64,000 bases of DNA, from NCBI RefSeq assembly GCF_900454535.1, contig NZ_UGSP01000001.1:1733501-1797500 (forward strand), in the 5' to 3' direction. Below are positions 56,557 through 64,000 of the stretch, piece after piece. Position numbers and translations under genes: made by a program. Below the pieces are notes generated by a model. That model searched no databases, was not told the DNA's origin, and saw only the letters and a program-made list of their open reading frames with translations. The DNA comes from Avibacterium avium (lineage in GTDB: Bacteria; Pseudomonadota; Gammaproteobacteria; Enterobacterales; Pasteurellaceae). Each line of letters starts with the position of its first letter. Position 1 is the stretch's first letter.

Positions 56557-57149
56557 ATGCAAACCATTACTATCATCAACACAGGCTGCGCTAATCTTTC
56601 TTCGGTGAAATTTGCGTTTGAGCGCTTGGGCTATCAGGCGGAAATTACCGATGATTTAGCCAAAATTCAAAGTGCAGAAAAACTCATTTTGCCGGGGGTG
56701 GGAACGGCGTCAGCCGCAATGCAAAGTATGCAATCTCGACAATTAATTGAAACAATTCAACAGCTCACGCAGCCTGTATTAGGCATTTGTTTGGGAATGC
56801 AGCTAATGACCGATTATTCTGCTGAAGGTGAAATAGAAACCCTTAAATTAATTAACGGCAACACGCAACGCTTGCCAAATAAAGGGCTGCCATTGCCGCA
56901 TATGGGCTGGAATAAGGTGCATTATCGGGATAATCACCCGCTCTTTAGCGATATTCCGCAAGATAGTTATTTCTATTTCGTGCATAGTTATGTGGTGTTG
57001 CCGAATGAAAATACTATTGCCACCTGCGATTATGGCGTACCATTTTCTGCGGCGATTGCAAGAAATAACTTCTACGGCGTGCAATTTCACCCCGAGCGTT
57101 CAGGCAAGGTGGGCGAACAATTATTGCGGAATTTTATGGAAAATCTGTA

Positions 57150-57150
<1 letters not shown>
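56557..57150 (+). CDS. hisH: Imidazole glycerol phosphate synthase glutamine amidotransferase subunit
   Basis: 197 residues. Class I amidotransferase giving ammonia to HisF. Catalytic Cys78 in GICLGMQLMTDYSAEGE; the partner His-Glu in GVQFHPERSGKVGEQLLRNF. The P-G-V-G motif ILPGVGTASAAM (about 44-56) is intact. The stop overlaps the start of the next gene by one base (TAATG), although that gene is not a histidine enzyme. Confidence 0.96.
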
Positions 57151-59178
<2,028 letters not shown>

Positions 59179-59179
59179 A

Positions 59180-59806
59180 ATGACAAATCAATTATTAACA
59201 AATAAAATCAACTGGCAAAAAGTGGGCGGTTTGTTGCCTGTTATTGTGCAAAATGCCCGCACTTGTGAAGTGTTAATGTTAGGCTATATGAATGCGGAAG
59301 CCCTTGAGAAAACGCTTGCAGAACAACGTGTTACTTTTTATTCACGCACAAAACAACGCTTATGGACGAAAGGGGAAAGTTCAGGACATTTCCTTAATGT
59401 GGTGGATATGAGTTTGGATTGTGATAATGATGCCCTATTAATTCTTGCCGATCCCATTGGTGAAACTTGTCATACAGGGGCGGAAAGTTGCTTTCATCAA
59501 TTTGAAAAACAAAGCGAGCCTGATTGGATCTTTTTTAGCAAATTAGAACGTTTGATTGCCAGCCGCAAAGGCGCTAATCCTGAAAGTTCTTACACCGCGC
59601 ATCTGTATTCCCGTGGCACGAAACGCATTGCGCAGAAAGTGGGGGAAGAAGGCGTGGAAACTGCGCTGGCGGCAACCGTAAAAGATCGCGAAGAAACCAT
59701 TTGCGAGGCGGCGGATTTGGCCTATCATTTAACGGTGTTATTACAAGATGCCAATTTAAGCTGGGCGGATATTATCGCTAAGCTGAAAGAACGTCATCAA
59801 AAATAA
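59180..59806 (+). CDS. hisI: Bifunctional phosphoribosyl-AMP cyclohydrolase / phosphoribosyl-ATP pyrophosphatase
   Basis: 208 residues (HisIE fusion). The HisI half (about 1-110) has [39 protein letters not shown] and the zinc site DCDNDALL with CHTGAESCF. The HisE half (about 118-208) has [30 protein letters not shown] and [14 protein letters not shown]. Start ATG 59180 has GAGGA upstream and lies one base past the hisF stop; a GTG at 59168 inside hisF is less likely. Last histidine gene; ubiC follows after nine bases. Confidence 0.95.
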   Translation: MTNQLLTNKINWQKVGGLLPVIVQNARTCEVLMLGYMNAEALEKTLAEQRVTFYSRTKQRLWTKGESSGHFLNVVDMSLDCDNDALLILADPIGETCHTGAESCFHQFEKQSEPDWIFFSKLERLIASRKGANPESSYTAHLYSRGTKRIAQKVGEEGVETALAATVKDREETICEAADLAYHLTVLLQDANLSWADIIAKLKERHQK

Positions 59807-59815
59807 GTCTAAAAA

Positions 59816-60319
59816 ATGGATTTTGAACGTTATCGTCAATTACTCGCTCGCCCTGATTGGCAAACATCAGGGCATTTTGCTGCACCTGAAATTGCCCAGT
59901 GGGTGCAACATCAAGGTTCGCTAACGCAGAAATTGCAGCAAGCCTGCCAGCAACTTAGCGTAGAAGTGATTTATCAAGGCTGGCAAGAAAACTTAAGCGA
60001 AAAAATTTCACCAAAAAGCACCGCACTTGAGCAAATTTGGTTACGCGAAGTATTACTGAAAGGCGATGGCACGCCGTGGATTTTTGCGCAAACGACACTT
60101 CCTGAAACCACCGTGCAGAATGTGGCGCAATATGTGCTTCAACTGGGTGAACAGCCTATTGGTTTGTGGTTATTTAAACAACCTATGCAGCGTGTTTCGC
60201 TATATTGGCGGCAAGATCCTGAAACGGGGCTTTATGCGCGCTATTCTGATTTTGATCTCAAAGGCTATCCTTTACAAATCAAAGAGTTATTTCTCGCAGA
60301 GTTTCCTTTTCCTGCCTAA
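59816..60319 (+). CDS. ubiC: Chorismate pyruvate-lyase
   Basis: 167 residues, close to E. coli UbiC (165). It converts chorismate to 4-hydroxybenzoate, the first step of ubiquinone synthesis. Conserved blocks: QIWLREVLLKGDGTPWIFAQTTLPE (about 71-95), where the Arg binds substrate, QPIGLWLF (about 117-124), and the terminal IKELFLAEF with its Glu. It sits at the end of the his operon, nine bases after hisIE; ubiA, its usual partner, is not here. An uptake sequence complement lies in the gene near 60018. Confidence 0.87.
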   Translation: MDFERYRQLLARPDWQTSGHFAAPEIAQWVQHQGSLTQKLQQACQQLSVEVIYQGWQENLSEKISPKSTALEQIWLREVLLKGDGTPWIFAQTTLPETTVQNVAQYVLQLGEQPIGLWLFKQPMQRVSLYWRQDPETGLYARYSDFDLKGYPLQIKELFLAEFPFPA

Positions 60320-60335
60320 TTTTTCCTTTATATAA

Positions 60336-60377
60336 AAAATCAGTGAAAACGCACCGCACTTTTTTCACTGATTTTGC
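60336..60377 (+). terminator. Terminator after the his-ubiC unit
   Basis: AAAATCAGTGAAAA (60336-60349) with TTTTCACTGATTTT (60362-60375); the loop carries an uptake sequence complement. Confidence 0.72.
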
Positions 60378-60457
60378 ATAATTTCGCTGTTCATTTTCGT
60401 TACTTTGATTTAGAATTTGTCGATTTTATTTTTACGGGTCGAAATAAGGGGTTACAG

Positions 60458-61084
60458 ATGAAAATTGTTGAAGTCAAACATCCATTAGTCAAACACAAAT
60501 TAGGTCTAATGCGTGCCGCTGATGTTAGCACCAAAGATTTCCGTGAATTAGCCACGGAAGTGGGTAGCTTGCTCACCTATGAAGCAACAGCAGATTTAGA
60601 AACGGAAAAAGTCATCATTGACGGCTGGTGCGGCCCTGTGGAAGTGGATCGCATTAAAGGTAAGAAAGTAACCGTTGTGCCAATTCTGCGTGCAGGTTTG
60701 GGAATGATGGACGGCGTGTTAGAACATATCCCAAGTGCGAGAATTAGCGTGGTGGGAATGTACCGTGATGAAGAAACTCTTCAACCTGTGCCTTACTTCC
60801 AAAAACTTGCCAGTGATTTAGAAGAACGCTTAGCGATCGTGGTCGATCCAATGCTGGCGACAGGCGGTTCAATGATTGCAACCATTGATTTGTTAAAAGA
60901 AAAAGGCTGTAATCAAATCAAAGTGTTAGTGCTAGTGGCAGCACCTGAAGGGATTGCGGCGTTAGAAAAAGCGCACCCAGATGTGGAATTATACACCGCT
61001 TCTATCGATCAAAAATTAAATGAGCAAGGCTACATTATCCCGGGCTTGGGTGATGCAGGCGATAAGATTTTTGGTACAAAATAA
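60458..61084 (+). CDS. upp: Uracil phosphoribosyltransferase
   Basis: 208 residues. Salvages uracil to UMP with PRPP. The PRPP loop is [13 protein letters not shown] (about 128-140); [29 protein letters not shown] and the terminal [18 protein letters not shown] are conserved. Start ATG 60458 follows AAGGGG; the longer frame adds 28 unlike residues. The order upp-uraA-hda is that of E. coli. Confidence 0.97.
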   Translation: MKIVEVKHPLVKHKLGLMRAADVSTKDFRELATEVGSLLTYEATADLETEKVIIDGWCGPVEVDRIKGKKVTVVPILRAGLGMMDGVLEHIPSARISVVGMYRDEETLQPVPYFQKLASDLEERLAIVVDPMLATGGSMIATIDLLKEKGCNQIKVLVLVAAPEGIAALEKAHPDVELYTASIDQKLNEQGYIIPGLGDAGDKIFGTK

Positions 61085-61094
61085 CCTTTTTTAG

Positions 61095-61118
61095 AAACGG
61101 CATTTATGCCGTTTTTTT
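61095..61118 (+). terminator. Hairpin between upp and uraA
   Basis: AAACGGCA-TTTA-TGCCGTTT followed by TTTTC. It should cut expression of uraA relative to upp. Confidence 0.82.
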
Positions 61119-61182
61119 CCGCGCGTTTTATGCAAATAAAGCGTTTTTTAAAGTTAATTCAGACAGAGAGTTGAAACTTAAA

Positions 61183-62436
61183 ATGACAAAAACCAATCCA
61201 AATGCACCTGTCGAGGTGGAAAGTAAAGCGAAGCAGGCATTTGTCGGCTTGCAAATGTTGTTTGTGGCCTTTGGCGCGTTAGTGCTTGTGCCGTTAATTA
61301 CCGGGCTAGATGCCAACACCGCCTTATTAACCGCTGGCGTGGGGACATTGCTTTTCCAATTATGCACAGGCAAACAAGTGCCAATTTTTCTGGCGTCTTC
61401 CTTTGCGTTTATTGCCCCAATCCAATATGGCGTGGCCACTTGGGGCATTGCGGTAACAATGGGCGGACTTGCCTGCACGGGCTTGGTGTATTTCGCACTA
61501 AGTACCTTAGTTAAATTAAGAGGTGCAGAAGCGCTGCAAAAAGTGTTCCCGCCTGTGGTGGTTGGCCCTGTGATCATTATTATCGGTATGGGATTAGCGC
61601 CTGTGGCGGTGGATATGGCGTTAGGCAAAGGTTCCGCCTATGAATACAATGATGCAGTGCTTGTTTCAATGGTTACCTTGCTGACTACCCTTTCCGTTGC
61701 AGTATTCGCGAAAGGTATTATGAAATTAATCCCGATTATGTTTGGGATCACCGCAGGTTATGTGCTGTGCTTATTTTTAGGTTTAATCAATTTCCAGCCT
61801 GTACTAGACGCACCTTGGTTCAGCCTGCCAAATATCACCACGCCAGAATTTAAACTTGAAGCGATTTTATATCTCTTACCTATCGCCATTGCGCCTGCGG
61901 TTGAACACGTTGGCGGTATTATGGCGATTAGCTCGGTAACAGGTAAAGATTTCCTAAAAAAACCAGGTTTACACCGCACTTTATTGGGTGATGGCGTGGC
62001 AACCACTGCGGCTTCATTATTAGGCGGCCCACCAAATACCACTTATGCTGAAGTGACTGGCGCGGTGATGCTAACACGCAACTTCAATCCAAATATTATG
62101 ACTTGGGCTGCGGTATGGGCGATTGCTATTTCTTTCTGCGGAAAAGTAGGCGCATTCCTTTCCACCATTCCAACTATCGTGATGGGCGGCATTATGATGT
62201 TGGTGTTTGGCTCGATTGCTGTTGTGGGAATGAGTACCTTAATCCGTGGTAAAGTCGATGTTACCGAAGCACGCAATCTGTGCATTATTTCTGTGGTGAT
62301 GACCTTTGGTATCGGTGGAATGTTCGTGAACTTCGGCGAAATTTCACTAAAAGGCATTAGTTTATGTGCGGTTGTGGCGATTATTCTTAACTTGATTTTA
62401 CCGAAAGCGAAAGATCAGGTCGAAATTCAAGAATAA
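61183..62436 (+). CDS. uraA: Uracil:proton symporter UraA
   Basis: 417 residues, NCS2 family, 14 transmembrane segments. LQMLFVAFGALVLVPLITGLDANTALLTAGVGTLLFQL, the central AVEHVGGIMAISSVTGKDF (about 238-256, Glu binds uracil) and LLGGPPNTTYAEVTGAVMLTRNFNPNIM are UraA-type. It imports the substrate of Upp. ATG 61183 is preceded by an AGAGAG site; the TTG four codons earlier is less likely. Confidence 0.95.
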   Translation: MTKTNPNAPVEVESKAKQAFVGLQMLFVAFGALVLVPLITGLDANTALLTAGVGTLLFQLCTGKQVPIFLASSFAFIAPIQYGVATWGIAVTMGGLACTGLVYFALSTLVKLRGAEALQKVFPPVVVGPVIIIIGMGLAPVAVDMALGKGSAYEYNDAVLVSMVTLLTTLSVAVFAKGIMKLIPIMFGITAGYVLCLFLGLINFQPVLDAPWFSLPNITTPEFKLEAILYLLPIAIAPAVEHVGGIMAISSVTGKDFLKKPGLHRTLLGDGVATTAASLLGGPPNTTYAEVTGAVMLTRNFNPNIMTWAAVWAIAISFCGKVGAFLSTIPTIVMGGIMMLVFGSIAVVGMSTLIRGKVDVTEARNLCIISVVMTFGIGGMFVNFGEISLKGISLCAVVAIILNLILPKAKDQVEIQE

Positions 62437-62460
62437 AATTCCACCAAATTCAACGCAGAA

Positions 62461-62497
62461 AATAGGGGTAGGCTTTATTTATCCCTATTTTTTTTGT
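62461..62497 (+). terminator. Terminator between uraA and hda
   Basis: AATAGGGGTA / TATCCCTATT with one bulge, followed by TTTTTTTG. Confidence 0.82.
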
Positions 62498-62542
62498 ATA
62501 TTCTTACCGCACTTTAGTTTACGAACACATTGGTTATTAGAT

Positions 62543-63232
62543 TTGCAGTTACCGCTTCCCATTCATCAAATTGATGAAGAAACCCTTGAGAATTTTTATG
62601 CCGACAATAATTTATTGTTGCTGGATTCCTTGCATAAAAATTTTGCTGATCCGAAACAGCAGTTTTTCTACGTTTGGGGATCAGAAAGTAGCGGAAAAAC
62701 CCACTTGCTAAAAGCCTGCTCCAATGAATTTTTAGTGCAGCAACGCCCTTCTATTTATGTGCCATTGAGCAAATCGCAATATTTCTCCCCAGAAGTGCTA
62801 GAAAATTTAGAACAGCAAGATTTAGTTTGCTTAGACGATATTCAAGCAGTGATCGGCAATGATGAATGGGAACTAGCCATTTTTGACCTAATTAACCGTA
62901 TGCGCGAACAAGGGCGAGGCATTTTGCTCATCAGTGCTAATCAATCACCAAACGCGCTGCCAGTGAAATTGCCTGACTTACGATCTCGCTTGTCTTGGGG
63001 GGAAAGTTACCAGCTCGCACCTTTAGATGACGAGCAGAAAATCAAGGTATTGCAACAAAAAGCCCATTCTCGTGGCATTGAATTGCCTGATGAAACAGCT
63101 AATTTTCTGCTTAAACGCCTTGATCGCGATATGCACACCCTATTCCAAGCACTGGCAGATTTAGACAAAGCGTCTTTACAGGCGCAACGTAAACTCACCA
63201 TTCCTTTCGTGAAAGAGATTTTGCAGTTATAA
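62543..63232 (+). CDS. hda: Hda, regulatory inactivator of DnaA
   Basis: 229-residue AAA+ protein that, with the beta clamp, turns DnaA-ATP to DnaA-ADP after initiation. The N-terminal QLPLPI is a clamp-binding motif; Walker A is GSESSGKTHLL (about 46-56), Walker B LVCLDDIQ (about 93-100), and the sensor region SANQSPNALPVKLPDLRSRLSWGESYQL. There is no ATG in frame upstream of QLPLP; the best start is TTG 62543. Non-ATG starts are known for hda in E. coli. Low translation would suit a regulator needed in small amounts. Confidence 0.9.
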   Translation: MQLPLPIHQIDEETLENFYADNNLLLLDSLHKNFADPKQQFFYVWGSESSGKTHLLKACSNEFLVQQRPSIYVPLSKSQYFSPEVLENLEQQDLVCLDDIQAVIGNDEWELAIFDLINRMREQGRGILLISANQSPNALPVKLPDLRSRLSWGESYQLAPLDDEQKIKVLQQKAHSRGIELPDETANFLLKRLDRDMHTLFQALADLDKASLQAQRKLTIPFVKEILQL

Positions 63233-63284
63233 ATTTGCCACAAAATCTCACCGCACTTTTTATTTCAGCGTGCTTTCCGCACTT

Positions 63285-64000
63285 TTAGGCTTGAACCCTT
63301 TCTTTAAGATCCACAGCAAAACGTTTTGGCACTAAGAATAGTGCTGGAATAACAAAAATCGCCATTAATACAAAACTCATTTGCGCAGAATAAGGATAAA
63401 CAATACCTGAAATAAAGGTAAATAATGCCATCATAATACAGCTGGAACTCGCAAAATAAATACTTTGCAATTTTGGAATCATCTCACTTGGCTGAGAAGT
63501 AATATAGCGAATGATAGCCAAATGCCCCATTGCATAAGTGAATGCGTGCAGAATCTGCGCAAACATCAACAAACTGAGATCCGTTGTATAAGCAATAGTT
63601 AGCCAACGAATAATGGCGGCGGTTGCGGAAAAAAGCGTTAAATAATGAATTTTCCAATTTTTCAGTAAGCCTTTAGAAAAATAGAAAAAGATAATTTCTG
63701 CAATCACCCCTAAGCTCCACAGCAAACTAATTGATGACGTGCTAATGCCATTCGCAGACCAATAAATTGTACCGTAAGCATAACAAGCCGCGTGAGATCC
63801 TTGAATTAACGCAGTGGCAATCACCATTCTCAACGTGGTTGGATTTTTTAATAGCGTCAAATAGCGTACTGAAGAAATATTTTTTTCCTGCTGATCTTCT
63901 TGAAAACGCTGAGTAGGATTAAGGCTAATTCCCAATCCCCAAAATACCAAATAGCCAATAATAATACCGATAATCGCACTCTCACCTAGCCAACCAAGCA
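63285..64000 (-). CDS. MFS permease of the phenylpropionate-permease (HcaT-like) type, 5' end outside window
   Basis: The minus strand stays open from the stop at 63285 to the right edge, giving 238 codons; the N-terminal part lies beyond 64000. Seven or so transmembrane segments are visible, for example TLRMVIATALIQGSHAACYAYGTIYWSANGIS and LLMFAQILHAFTYAMGHLAIIRYI. The pattern, with GWLGESAIIGIIIGYLVFWGLG and SIYFASSSCIMMALFTFISGIVYPY, resembles the HcaT/MFS_1-like group. An internal TTG at 63950 is not the start. Substrate unknown. Confidence 0.8.
   Translation of the reverse strand, partial: LGWLGESAIIGIIIGYLVFWGLGISLNPTQRFQEDQQEKNISSVRYLTLLKNPTTLRMVIATALIQGSHAACYAYGTIYWSANGISTSSISLLWSLGVIAEIIFFYFSKGLLKNWKIHYLTLFSATAAIIRWLTIAYTTDLSLLMFAQILHAFTYAMGHLAIIRYITSQPSEMIPKLQSIYFASSSCIMMALFTFISGIVYPYSAQMSFVLMAIFVIPALFLVPKRFAVDLKERVQA

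Overview
The window comes from a gammaproteobacterium of the family Pasteurellaceae. The Hin-type DNA uptake sequence AAGTGCGGT (complement ACCGCACTT) occurs throughout, both inside genes and in terminators. Gene content fits too: zevAB zinc transporter genes, lpoA-yraN-diaA-dolP, a trp operon carrying a tautomerase-like gene between trpG and trpD, and many products that resemble Haemophilus proteins. I cannot fix the genus from sequence alone.

Layout. 1-4500 (minus strand): the distal part of a type I-C CRISPR-Cas operon, cas3-cas5c-cas8c. cas8c runs off the left edge, so cas7, cas4, cas1, cas2 and the array must lie outside. A perfect CRP site sits at class I spacing from a good promoter in front of cas3. 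4.6-15 kb: housekeeping genes dapD, cysB, rluB and yciO, a toxin-antitoxin pair, rsmI, the lpoA-yraN-diaA-dolP set, and a nucleobase permease with a PurR-type operator over its -35. 15.2-22 kb: a Fur-boxed ferric-siderophore locus (fhuC, fhuD, fhuB), a DUF4198 protein and a TonB-dependent receptor. 22-26.8 kb: DUF2254 membrane protein, OmpA-like lipoprotein, sohB, azoR, a second toxin-antitoxin pair. 26.8-34 kb: a complete trp operon (trpE, trpG, tautomerase-like gene, trpD, trpCF, trpB, trpA) with a TrpR operator over its promoter and no room for a leader peptide. 34-49.3 kb: third toxin-antitoxin pair, can, purK, aspC, uvrB, tRNA-Asn, a calcium/sodium antiporter, zevAB, a candidate small RNA, ettA, loiP-like protease, ppa, and mtr with a second TrpR operator.

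50.1-60.4 kb: the his operon behind a classic attenuator with a His5 leader peptide. Its order is hisG-hisD-hisC-[IS200-like tnpA + two 4-hairpin repeats]-hisB-[DUF1016 nuclease]-hisH-[thioredoxin-like]-hisA-hisF-hisIE-ubiC, so three unrelated genes sit inside a biosynthetic operon. 60.4-64 kb: upp-uraA-hda and the end of an MFS permease gene that leaves the right edge.

The most unusual structure is the pair of ~100-bp units at 54177-54379, directly downstream of the HUH transposase gene. Each unit has four hairpins; the outer two have reverse-complementary loops, the inner two have complementary loops in copy 1, and one stem shows a compensatory change between copies. This looks like a REP/BIME-type or palindrome-associated mobile element. 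Other leads are the CRP-controlled cas promoter, a candidate CRP-linked small RNA at ~43711-43810, and the tautomerase-like trp gene that lacks Pro1.
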